Source: Shewanella chilikensis (GTDB lineage: Bacteria; Pseudomonadota; Gammaproteobacteria; Enterobacterales; Shewanellaceae). From it: a DNA stretch of 64,000 nt. This document shows, piece by piece, positions 53,951 to 62,069 of the stretch (its first letter is position 1; each line of letters begins with the position of its first letter). The notes under the pieces were generated by a model that was not told where the DNA came from, made no database searches, and saw nothing but the letters and a program-made list of their open reading frames with translations. The stretch lies in the NCBI RefSeq assembly GCF_002836945.1, contig NZ_NIJM01000001.1, positions 1 through 64,000 on the forward strand, read 5' to 3'. Position numbers and translations under genes: made by a program.

Positions 53951-54532
53951 TCAGTTAACGTCGATCCCGGCGCGCTTTAGCTCATCGGCCATCTTCTTAT
54001 AACTCTGTTCCAACTTGGGTAAGGTGTGGGTTTCCACCTCTTCAATCAGGGATCGCAGCTGTTTGGAACCAAAGCTGGGGCCATAGAACTTACGTTCAAT
54101 CTTGCCGACAATATCAGCAGACCCCATATAGAAACGGCGGGCGCCTGAGAGAATATCGCTTGGGGTTTCCAAGGTATAGGCCGAGTACTTCATATTTTCC
54201 CAGATAAAGTCAGCCATAACCGGATGATATTCTTTAATATTATAGGGTTTTTCTTTCTCAATAAGCTCAGTGTACGCAGTCATCACCGCGACATTGTCTT
54301 TCAGCTCCTCATAGAGAGAATGCTGCAGATGATAATTGTTTTGCATATTGGTCAGGCTATCAAACTTAATCGCCTGTGACAGACCTTCCTGCGCTGCCAA
54401 ATAAACCCCGGCAACCGTAGCGATAATCATAAAAATCTGGCTGACCCAAAAGCTGGTTTTCACCAACTCCTGATTATCGAATCTGATTTTTTTTGCACCC
54501 CGACGCTGACTTGGTTCTTGATTGACTTCCAT
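53951..54532 (-). CDS. Single-pass membrane protein, paralogue A
   Basis: A 193-residue protein with the same layout as the gene at 53272: basic leader (RRGAKKIRFDNQELVKTS), membrane segment (FWVSQIFMIIATVAGVYLAA), then AAQEGLSQAIKFDSLTNMQN and a helical domain. The two are a tandem duplication that has diverged; I estimate around half identical positions by eye. It is separated from paralogue B by about 90 bases with no terminator, so all three genes may be one transcript. Function unknown. Confidence 0.75.
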   Translation of the reverse strand: MEVNQEPSQRRGAKKIRFDNQELVKTSFWVSQIFMIIATVAGVYLAAQEGLSQAIKFDSLTNMQNNYHLQHSLYEELKDNVAVMTAYTELIEKEKPYNIKEYHPVMADFIWENMKYSAYTLETPSDILSGARRFYMGSADIVGKIERKFYGPSFGSKQLRSLIEEVETHTLPKLEQSYKKMADELKRAGIDVN

Positions 54533-54632
54533 TTCAATACCTCTATGAAACTGAATGTTTTTTTAAGGCCGACATCATACAGAAGGGCAATGGAACGAAC
54601 CAGCCCCAAGGGCCTTTTTTACCTCTCTGTTC

Positions 54633-54866
54633 TCAACCGATATTCACATTACCACGCCCACCAGATTACCACTGCAGTCAACTACATCGCCGATTCAGGC
54701 AGCGGGTTTACCATAGATAAAAACACTGCCCGAACCCGTGGCAATGGTACGAGGGTGCGGCGGATGTTTGGGCTTGTCGTAAGGAAGCAATGAGTCGCCC
54801 TGAGGCGCCTGCGGTGATGTTGCCCTGGGTTTGACCTTCGATAGAGATATAACATGGTGTTGGCAT
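54633..54866 (-). pseudogene. Decayed hcp/PAAR fusion remnant
   Basis: From ATG 54866 (AAGGA seven bases upstream) the first 21 codons read MPTPCYISIEGQTQGNITAG plus Ala, the N-terminus of a T6SS Hcp. The sequence then jumps to the C-terminal half of a PAAR-repeat protein in another frame: HPRTIATGSGSVFIYGKPAA, then a TGA where the family has Arg, then IGDVVDCSGNL, and after one missing base GRGNVNIG and the stop. The Hcp frame itself ends after 52 codons. So a deletion has joined two genes, and a nonsense change and a frameshift followed. It lies directly downstream of the T6SS block. Confidence 0.8.
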
Positions 54867-54914
54867 GGTTAGTTCCTTTTACTGTTGAATGAGTGATAAA
54901 ACCCCATCACCCAA

Positions 54915-54930
54915 CGCCAGAAGCATGCCA
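54915..54930 (-). promoter_or_regulatory. Candidate sigma-54 promoter of the hcp remnant
   Basis: Minus-strand TGGCATGCTTCTGGCG has the invariant GG and GC 10 bases apart (GG-N10-GC). The -24 part TGGCATG and -12 part TGGCG match the sigma-54 consensus with two or three changes. It ends about 50 bases before the hcp ATG. The sigma-54 activator VasH is encoded at 62069, so the site fits the known VasH-hcp control in V. cholerae. Confidence 0.6.
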
Positions 54931-55084
54931 AATCGTAACATACTGTTTTACAAAAACATCCAAACCCACCTCCTCTCTCCAGGCCAGTTTTTGCCCAAAT
55001 TGAGTGGCCCAAAAGAGTTGCCAAAAGCCGCCAAAGGCCAGAGCTCAAGAGCGAATACAAGGGCCAACCGGGTGAATTCTTGTA

Positions 55085-56320
55085 TTACATAACAACATCT
55101 TGAACGTCGGCCGCTTCTTGGACATTAGCCCTATCTGAGCCCGCCGCCATTGGCGCCTTATCTGAACCTGAGGCGGTTTGGACTGCCGGGTCATTTGTAA
55201 CGCCAGAAGCCTGAGTGAGCCCCAAACTCTGGGCCAACAAAGTGCGCTTGATCAGCAGGGATTTCAGTTGCCTGTCCAGCAGTGTCAGCTCCTGAGCTGC
55301 CCGCTCATTTTGCTGTTGCTTGAGCAGCTCATCGATGAAGTAGGCTCTGGCCAACACGGGGGACAGGCTGCTGGCATACTCGGCCATATCCCGTGACTGA
55401 CGCTGCAGCGCACTGAGTTTGTTGGCATCAAGCCCCTGCCATTGCTGTAACTCTTTGCTTAAGTTGGCCGCTCGGGTGCGACTGGCGGCAAAACGCTGGA
55501 AATACTTGTCCAGCTCCAACAGATAATCTACCTGCTCGGGATAAACATATGGCTCATCGTTGGCCAAAGGTGCGGCGGCAAATAGCTGGTCTATCTTCTG
55601 CCACAGCGGCAATGCCGTTTCAGTCGGCAACTGGGTCACCTGCTCGGGTGGCTTGGGCGCAAATCGCTCCGGCCAGAACTTCTGCCCTATGACCAGCCCC
55701 AAAGGTTCGGCAAAGTGTCCCGCCGTCAATGCCAGCAACAAGAGGATTAGTCCCAGCGGCCAACTCAGCCCCTTGGAATTAGCCTGCTGCTGAGCACTTG
55801 TGGCAACAGCGGGTCGCTTGGCCGGTTGTTTAACGCCATCAATCTTGTCGAAGATTTGAAAGCCGAGCGCATCCAGGTTTGGCATCTGCTTGGGTTGACG
55901 CACCTGCATCAGCTCAAACAGCTGCTGACAGGCATATTCACAACGATACCACTCACGGATATTGCCTTCAGTAGCCTGCATATCCTTGAGCTCCGGCAAC
56001 AACTTACCTATGGCCCAGTTCAGTATTTCAGCGCACTTTTCCGGGCTGATAGTGCCCATCTCTTTCGAGTGCGCCAACACGGTTAACAGTAACTCCAGTC
56101 CGGATGCCAAACCGGCAATGCCGCGGGTCTTGGCCGCAGCTACCGAAAAGTAGCTGGCCGCCAGTAGATCCACCCCATCTGTCATCGCCAGGGTGGCTGC
56201 GAGATCATAGACCTTTTCCCAATCCGTCCCACCACTGAAGGGAGATTGGCGCCGGTTGATCTCACTACGCATCTGCTGATAGCGGTTATCTTCCCGAAGC
56301 TGAGCCGGTGCTGCGGTCAT
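55085..56320 (-). CDS. vasL: Type VI secretion protein VasL
   Basis: A 411-residue T6SS protein. The N-terminal ImpA-related domain starts LREDNRYQQMRSEINRRQSP and GTDWEKVYDLA. A transmembrane helix (WPLGLILLLLALTAGHF) lies mid-protein. The C-terminal VasL-type domain (SRTRAANLSKELQQWQ) and a Ser/Ala-rich tail follow. It is the gene after tssM, as in V. cholerae VCA0121. I chose ATG 56320; a TTG at 56374 would add 18 residues and has a poor ribosome binding site. Confidence 0.82.
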   Translation of the reverse strand: MTAAPAQLREDNRYQQMRSEINRRQSPFSGGTDWEKVYDLAATLAMTDGVDLLAASYFSVAAAKTRGIAGLASGLELLLTVLAHSKEMGTISPEKCAEILNWAIGKLLPELKDMQATEGNIREWYRCEYACQQLFELMQVRQPKQMPNLDALGFQIFDKIDGVKQPAKRPAVATSAQQQANSKGLSWPLGLILLLLALTAGHFAEPLGLVIGQKFWPERFAPKPPEQVTQLPTETALPLWQKIDQLFAAAPLANDEPYVYPEQVDYLLELDKYFQRFAASRTRAANLSKELQQWQGLDANKLSALQRQSRDMAEYASSLSPVLARAYFIDELLKQQQNERAAQELTLLDRQLKSLLIKRTLLAQSLGLTQASGVTNDPAVQTASGSDKAPMAAGSDRANVQEAADVQDVVM

Positions 56321-56405
56321 TCTGAACCATCCGGCATTCACTGTTGTTTGCTGTATCAACTTGGTACACCTCAAATTCCATTAAGTTGAGTCCCACAGGG
56401 GAATT

Positions 56406-56428
56406 GGGCTTCCACGCTGTGGAAGCCC
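56406..56428. other. Hairpin between tssM and vasL
   Basis: GGGCTTCCAC and GTGGAAGCCC are perfect 10-bp arms around a GCT loop, 6 bases after the tssM stop. No U tract follows in either direction, so it may stabilise or process the operon transcript and not terminate it. Confidence 0.7.
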
Positions 56429-56434
56429 GGCGGC

Positions 56435-59400
56435 TCAGTAGAGTGTTTTAGGCAACTGATAGTTGCTGAGCAGATTTGAGGTAAAGGGATTACTGTTGTC
56501 TGCCGTGTGGATCCGATAGGAGATATCGCCCTTATCCACATTGAACCGGTAATCCACACTGGTCGAACTGGAGCCGGTGATCCTGGCGCTGTCGAGCAGC
56601 CTGAAGAATGCCCATGGGCCTTCGTAGCTCAAGGAACGCGGTGACATATTCACTTCGCTTGGCACCAAAGTCAGCTTACTCTCGGCCGTTTCCCGCAGGG
56701 TGTTGGGCCATACCAATTCGATGGCGCGACGTGGGCCATGGGTGTATTCCACATACTGGCCATCGACGTTGATCACACTACGACGCTTGTTGGGGCTCAT
56801 CTGCAGTGGCTCCAGGGTGAACTGTACGTCCAGGTTGCCCTTGAGGTTGAAGAAGGCGGTCTGGATCTGTTTCGCCTGCTCTATCGCCTGCAAGACCTCT
56901 TTACGGATCAGGCCTGTTTCACTGCCTGCCAGCTGGTTGAGCTGATCCATATTTTCTTCCAGGAACATCCGCATCTGCTGATCATAGAAGGTATTCAGTG
57001 TGCCTTGCGGGCCGAAGAAACGTTCAAAATCGGCAATCGACACCTGTTTAGTGGCCTTGGGATTGAAGGGATAACGGGATGCCAGATCCTGCTGGAACTC
57101 CATATACACTTCGTTATACCAACGCACCTCAAGATGCTTGATAGCACTCTGCAGCACCACCTTCCAGCTCTCCTTGGCCAACTTGGACACCATGGAGTCC
57201 AGCGGCTTGGGCAGGCCATCGGAAATACGTTCCAGCGCGTAAACAGGGTCGGCGTCGTTGAGCTTGAGCCTTTCCTGAGCCGCCTTCAGTGCCGCCTTGC
57301 CCACATCCGGGGCGTTTTGGATCCCGCGCAGATAGGCATGCAGGCGCACCACGGCTTGCATCACTTCATCCAGATAAGCCGGCTTACCGTCCTGGGACTT
57401 GAGCATCTGGTTCAGTTCAACAAAGTCACCGTCTATGGTCGAGGCGATACGATACTGAGGCGATTTGAGCAGCGCCTGACGGGCCTGCTCATCTTCCGGC
57501 ATATCCGGAAACAGCTGGGTATTGCTGCCCAGCGTTTCCAGCAGGCGCGATAGCGGCTTGTTGCTCATGGCTACGTTATCCAGTACCAATACCGCCTGGT
57601 TGATGTCTTCGAAATTCTTCAGTTCAAAACCATTCAGCGCCCGGCGCCAGCTGGCATTATAGTCGGCCAGATATTGAGCCACTATCTTGCTGCGCAGCGC
57701 CGTCTTGTCGGCATCGCTGAAGTCTGTGCTGTGAGCCTGGCCGAGTACCCAGCTGTCAATCAACGCCAGTTCGGCGACTGAATCAGATCTCGGGATAAAG
57801 AAGCGCTCAAAACCTTGTTTGGTGAGTATTTTCGGGATCTTGAAGATCTCAGGATCCTGTGCCGCCATCTGGGAGTCAAACACCAATTCATTGGCCGGGC
57901 CAACGGTCAAACGCAGATCCAGCGGTGCCCCCAACTGAGATACGGAAGAGGACTTGAGGTATCTGTATACCCGTTGTTCTATCGGCAGCAAGCTCAGCTC
58001 ATTCTGGGCCTGGGCCACCATGGTATCGAACGGCTTGAGTACAGTCTCGGCGTCCGGATTGGACTCCAGCCGTGCATGCTGCAAGTCAGTGTGCAACAAG
58101 GCGTAATCCAGATGCTCCATCAGTTGGGTCTGCAGCTCACGATTGCCTTCATAGGCCTTCTGCCAAACATCGGCAAAGTATTCGCGAACAAAGCTGTCGC
58201 GGCGGCCACTCTTGTCGGCCAGCATTCTGAATACCCGCAATACCGCCAGTTTTTCATCACTGCCTTCTGGCGCATCGGCCAGATCCCGTGCCACTTGCCG
58301 GAGCAGTATCGGCAGATAACGATAGGACAGCAGGTTCAGATAGGTCTCTTCCACCTTGGGTCCTATGGTGTGACCCTGGTAGAGGCCGAGATCTGAGATT
58401 AACCTCGGCTTGTCACGGAAGAAACCAAACTCCAGGGTAGCCGCCCGAATGGTGTTCAGTGGCGGGATCACATTGCGAGCCAGCGGATCGAAATTGGTGT
58501 TATCGATAAGCTCGTTGTATTCATTCACCTTACTCAGCACGGCATCGGCCTGAGCGCTGTTGAGCAGGTAGTATCTGTGCCAGCTGCCAATCAAGAGCAC
58601 AGAGGCGATAGAGCAAGCCACAAAGGACAGCGCCATGATGCGGCGTTTTTGCTTGGCCACCTTGAAGTTGTCCGAAGCCAGACCCGCTTCCGGATATATA
58701 ATGCGGGTAAAAAGCGAACGGGTGAAATAGGGAGTAGAGTTTTCACTGCGCTGGGCACTGTTGACCGACTCACTCAGGCCATAACGGCGGGAAGCACCAT
58801 CCACATAGGCATCTGTCGGCACCCCTTGCTGGTAAACAGAGGTCATATAAACCCCGCGCACCAGTGCCGAGGTCGAGAACTGATCGCTTGCCAACGCATC
58901 GACGAAAAACTCACGCAGCACCTTGTGGGCACCGGCAATCTGGCGTGAGAAGCTGTAGATGGCCGAGCGTTCTTCCTTGTCGCGGCACTGCAGCAGCGCC
59001 CTTGGCAAGCCGGCATTGATGCGCTGAATAAAGTCTTGCCAATCCTGATCAAACTCATTGAGCCAGCTGTCGAGATCGTTGACCGAGTTCAGGGAGAAGG
59101 TGAAACCTAGGATCTCATCTCGCTGCGCCTGGGTGAAATGGCGGAAGAAGGGCTCGAATCCCAGCAGCAGATCCAGTTTGGTCAGGGTGATATACACGGG
59201 CAGACGAGTTGACAGGGTTTCCATCAGCTCGCGCAATCTGGCACGCAACAAGTGGGCGTAGGCCTTGCGTTCAGCCACAGGATCGCTGACCAGGCTGGCC
59301 ATATCCAGCGCCAACACCACGCCGTTCAGGGGGCGGCGACTGCGGGTGCGCTCCAGCCACTCGACAAAGTGCAACCACAGGCGGCGCTCTGTCTCGCCAT

Positions 59401-59995
59401 CCGGGCTGGTTACCGAAGGCTTCTGGGTCAACAGCTCACCGTCCGGGTCAATCAGTACGGCATCGTCACCTATCCACCAGTCAAAAGAGAAAGGGTTTTC
59501 AGACTTCTTGCCCGAGGCGCGCATAACGGAAGAGAAAACAAACTTCTGCCCGGAGCGGTTAATCAGGCTGGTCTTACCGGCGTTTTCCACCCCAAGCACC
59601 AGGAACCAAGGCAAGGCGTACAGGTAATTACGGGTGTTGAGGCTTTCTTTCATGCCCACCATCACCTCGTTGAGTTCCTGCTCCTGGCGTTCCACCAGGA
59701 TCTTCACCGGGTCTTCCTTGAGCTGCTGCTCCCTGACCTTCAAGGCGCCGATACGCAGCAAACGACGCCACTGCACCCAGCCCCAAATAGTAAAGCAGGA
59801 CAGGGAGAAGATGGTGCTGGCTATAATTCGGGCCGTTGTCGATGCCAACGGTTTCTCACCGTCCAGCTCCAGCCAGGGGCCCGCCCACCAAATCGCCACA
59901 TTGACCAGAACGAAGATAGCCACCAGCAAAATGGGCAGCGCCGACTTCAGTTCCGGCAGCAGTTTCCTCAAAAAGGATTTGATCATCGACCACAT
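56435..59995 (-). CDS. tssM: Type VI secretion membrane protein TssM (IcmF, VasK)
   Basis: An inner membrane protein of about 1186 residues, part of the TssJLM membrane complex. Two N-terminal transmembrane helices (about 19-38 and 54-74) are followed by a cytoplasmic domain with the Walker A motif GVENAGKTS. A third helix near residue 455-475 (IMALSFVACSIASVLLIGSW) leads to the large periplasmic domain and the ImcF-related C-terminal region. It ends LPKTLY. I chose ATG 59995, with AGGG 8 bases before it. The longer start at 60001 is also possible. Confidence 0.95.
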   Translation of the reverse strand: MWSMIKSFLRKLLPELKSALPILLVAIFVLVNVAIWWAGPWLELDGEKPLASTTARIIASTIFSLSCFTIWGWVQWRRLLRIGALKVREQQLKEDPVKILVERQEQELNEVMVGMKESLNTRNYLYALPWFLVLGVENAGKTSLINRSGQKFVFSSVMRASGKKSENPFSFDWWIGDDAVLIDPDGELLTQKPSVTSPDGETERRLWLHFVEWLERTRSRRPLNGVVLALDMASLVSDPVAERKAYAHLLRARLRELMETLSTRLPVYITLTKLDLLLGFEPFFRHFTQAQRDEILGFTFSLNSVNDLDSWLNEFDQDWQDFIQRINAGLPRALLQCRDKEERSAIYSFSRQIAGAHKVLREFFVDALASDQFSTSALVRGVYMTSVYQQGVPTDAYVDGASRRYGLSESVNSAQRSENSTPYFTRSLFTRIIYPEAGLASDNFKVAKQKRRIMALSFVACSIASVLLIGSWHRYYLLNSAQADAVLSKVNEYNELIDNTNFDPLARNVIPPLNTIRAATLEFGFFRDKPRLISDLGLYQGHTIGPKVEETYLNLLSYRYLPILLRQVARDLADAPEGSDEKLAVLRVFRMLADKSGRRDSFVREYFADVWQKAYEGNRELQTQLMEHLDYALLHTDLQHARLESNPDAETVLKPFDTMVAQAQNELSLLPIEQRVYRYLKSSSVSQLGAPLDLRLTVGPANELVFDSQMAAQDPEIFKIPKILTKQGFERFFIPRSDSVAELALIDSWVLGQAHSTDFSDADKTALRSKIVAQYLADYNASWRRALNGFELKNFEDINQAVLVLDNVAMSNKPLSRLLETLGSNTQLFPDMPEDEQARQALLKSPQYRIASTIDGDFVELNQMLKSQDGKPAYLDEVMQAVVRLHAYLRGIQNAPDVGKAALKAAQERLKLNDADPVYALERISDGLPKPLDSMVSKLAKESWKVVLQSAIKHLEVRWYNEVYMEFQQDLASRYPFNPKATKQVSIADFERFFGPQGTLNTFYDQQMRMFLEENMDQLNQLAGSETGLIRKEVLQAIEQAKQIQTAFFNLKGNLDVQFTLEPLQMSPNKRRSVINVDGQYVEYTHGPRRAIELVWPNTLRETAESKLTLVPSEVNMSPRSLSYEGPWAFFRLLDSARITGSSSTSVDYRFNVDKGDISYRIHTADNSNPFTSNLLSNYQLPKTLY

Positions 59996-60011
59996 ATACA
60001 TTTCCCTGTAC

Positions 60012-61412
60012 CTAACTCAGATTGACTTTTTGTTGTAAACGAGACATCAGACCCGGCTCCCAATCCGCCAGACTGGTGTCCGTGGCCTGGCCAAGCAGCA
60101 CTTGGTATTCCACCTCTGCCATGGCCCCTAACTGGTGTTTGTCTTTCAAGTCGGCCCCCAGCAGCCGCAGATAGAACTTGTCCCTCGGCTCAGTGGCCTT
60201 GTGCAGTTTTTCGTTGAGCGCCGCAAATGCCAGCGACAACCCGCCACTGGCGGCCAGTTCCCAAATTTCCTGCTCGTAACTGTTGCCTTCGGCCGAACCT
60301 GAACCCTGCTGTTCGCTGCCGTTGAGCCAACTGCGGGTTTCTTTGGAAACAAAAGGCACGCCGCCTTTGAACGACATATCCAAAAGTGCAGGCAGACGTT
60401 CAACAAAGGCCGCCGTCTCCTCCAGAATCGCCTGAGCCCAGGCCGGTTGCCCCAAGGTCTGTGCCAATTGGGCACTGAGACAGTGACCGTCAATCCAGAA
60501 AGGACTCAGGCTAAGGCTCTGCTCTATGCGTCTGAACAGCGCCAGATCCGGACTCTTGGCCAACTGGCTGCGATACTCGGCCACTCTGTCGGCAGAGATA
60601 GGCATCAGGCTGGTTTCGCCCTTGGCATTGGCATTTTCCGGCGCCGAGGTCACACTGAACCAGATGGCAAAGCGTCTGAGCCTGAGGCCAAGCGCCATGC
60701 CCGCCGGATTTTCGGCGATAAAGTCTGCCACCTTGAGCAGAGCTTGCTTGGTCGCCTTGTCACTGCTGTTGTCTATCTCCAGCCTAGGCATATCCCTGCT
60801 TTCACTGCTACTGCGGCTTTCACCGGCGCTGGATTCCTGCGCCGGTTTGGGCTTGTTGGCAGGCTCACTGCTGAAACGGCGCTTGAGCTTGGCCTCCAGG
60901 GCCTGCAGTTCATCCACAGGCAACTCTTTGGCGGCCGCGGTATCACACAGAGCCTTGAGAGACTGCAGCAATACCGACTTGGTGTCGGGATCGCAAAAAT
61001 CGGTATCCAGCCCTTCGGCTGCTTTCAGAGTTCGCTGCACTATTTGGGCGAAAAACTTGCGCCTGGGCAACACGCCTCTGGGGCCCGGCGCCGGATGGCA
61101 AGTCTCCCAGAAGGAGGCCATAAAACGCTCCAGCAGTGCCAGCGAACAGGAGAAACGCTCCAAACTGCACTGATGCTGCAGGCATTGCAGCAAATAGGTA
61201 AGCAGTTTTAAATCCTTGCTCTTGGTTTCCAGCAACTTTAAGGCCGCACTCTCCACCTCGTGCCATTGCACTTCGGAATGCGAAAGCGACCCCACCTTCA
61301 TCATCTGGCCTTCCACATAGTCAAACAGCACATCATCGCTGAGACGCTCTCCTATGGGATTGGCCTCACTGATGGGGCGACTGACTTTATCCAGGTATTG
61401 ATTCAGATCCAT
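60012..61412 (-). CDS. tssA: Type VI secretion protein TssA (VasJ type)
   Basis: A 466-residue ImpA_N family protein. The N-terminal domain starts MDLNQYLDKVSRPISEANPI, with GERLSDDVLFDY. HPAPGPRGVLPRRKFFAQIV is the typical ImpA segment. The low-complexity hinge (ESSAGESRSSSESRDMP) separates it from the C-terminal helical domain, which includes LSPFWIDGHCLSAQLA. TssA proteins cap and help build the sheath. It stands between vasI and tssM as VasJ does in V. cholerae. Confidence 0.9.
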   Translation of the reverse strand: MDLNQYLDKVSRPISEANPIGERLSDDVLFDYVEGQMMKVGSLSHSEVQWHEVESAALKLLETKSKDLKLLTYLLQCLQHQCSLERFSCSLALLERFMASFWETCHPAPGPRGVLPRRKFFAQIVQRTLKAAEGLDTDFCDPDTKSVLLQSLKALCDTAAAKELPVDELQALEAKLKRRFSSEPANKPKPAQESSAGESRSSSESRDMPRLEIDNSSDKATKQALLKVADFIAENPAGMALGLRLRRFAIWFSVTSAPENANAKGETSLMPISADRVAEYRSQLAKSPDLALFRRIEQSLSLSPFWIDGHCLSAQLAQTLGQPAWAQAILEETAAFVERLPALLDMSFKGGVPFVSKETRSWLNGSEQQGSGSAEGNSYEQEIWELAASGGLSLAFAALNEKLHKATEPRDKFYLRLLGADLKDKHQLGAMAEVEYQVLLGQATDTSLADWEPGLMSRLQQKVNLS

Positions 61413-61415
61413 CTA

Positions 61416-62069
61416 TCACCACCTGCAAGATTGACGCAGTGGCTTGAGCGCACTGCCAAGTTCTCGGGTATCAAACTGTAAGCCGTCTATCGCCTTGTTG
61501 GCCGAACGCAGGCGCACATCGTCGCCGCGGATCAGGGCTTTCATCACCTGAATGGCCGGCAGGCCGCGGCCGGTGCGGAAGATATAGCCGGTATCATCAC
61601 TGAGCCAGCGCTGCGACTGCTGCTCAATGCCGTTGATCTGCAGCCCTACCTGAGCCCAGCCATCTTCCAGCGCCGTGGGCAACATCAGCTCGACCCGGCT
61701 GATATCGTCGATGCAGCTGAGCATAAGTACCGGACGTGGTGGCAAGGCGCCTATGGCGGGCGCGGTCAACCAGAGATCTTCTACGGCATCCGCTTGATGC
61801 CCTGCAATAAAGGCCATGCCCTGTTGACGATTTTTCTCGGATGCCATGGCGACCTGAAACGCCTCGGGATAAGGGCTGCTGTCAGCGGTTTGCTGCGGCA
61901 CCACGGTCGCCACCGGAGTGTTGAACAGCTCATCGAAACAAGCCAGTCGCTCCAGTCTGGAAGGGATTTGGGTACAAGCCTCTACCTTGGCCACTGTGTC
62001 GTCCGAGGCCTGAGCCGAAGCGGCCATCCCCCACAGGCATAAAAATATAACGCCTTGAATCCTTGACAT
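61416..62069 (-). CDS. vasI: Type VI secretion-associated protein VasI
   Basis: A 217-residue exported protein with a signal peptide (AASAQA, about residue 21). CTQIPSRLERLACFDELF is the typical VasI/TagO motif with paired cysteines. Two more cysteines (LSCIDDISRVEL and LRQSCRW) suggest disulfides. It overlaps the stop codon of vasH by one base and precedes tssA by three bases. Function not known in detail. Confidence 0.88.
   Translation of the reverse strand: MSRIQGVIFLCLWGMAASAQASDDTVAKVEACTQIPSRLERLACFDELFNTPVATVVPQQTADSSPYPEAFQVAMASEKNRQQGMAFIAGHQADAVEDLWLTAPAIGALPPRPVLMLSCIDDISRVELMLPTALEDGWAQVGLQINGIEQQSQRWLSDDTGYIFRTGRGLPAIQVMKALIRGDDVRLRSANKAIDGLQFDTRELGSALKPLRQSCRW

Noticed and set aside
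54602-54622. Terminator-like GCCC-CAA-GGGC followed by T on the plus strand.
   Set aside because: Short stem and no plus-strand gene upstream; it lies in the PAAR remnant's 3' region.
59252-60025. A long plus-strand open frame opposite the 5' part of tssM.
   Set aside because: tssM is clearly the real gene (P-loop and membrane helices); the antisense frame shows no domain and no good start signal.
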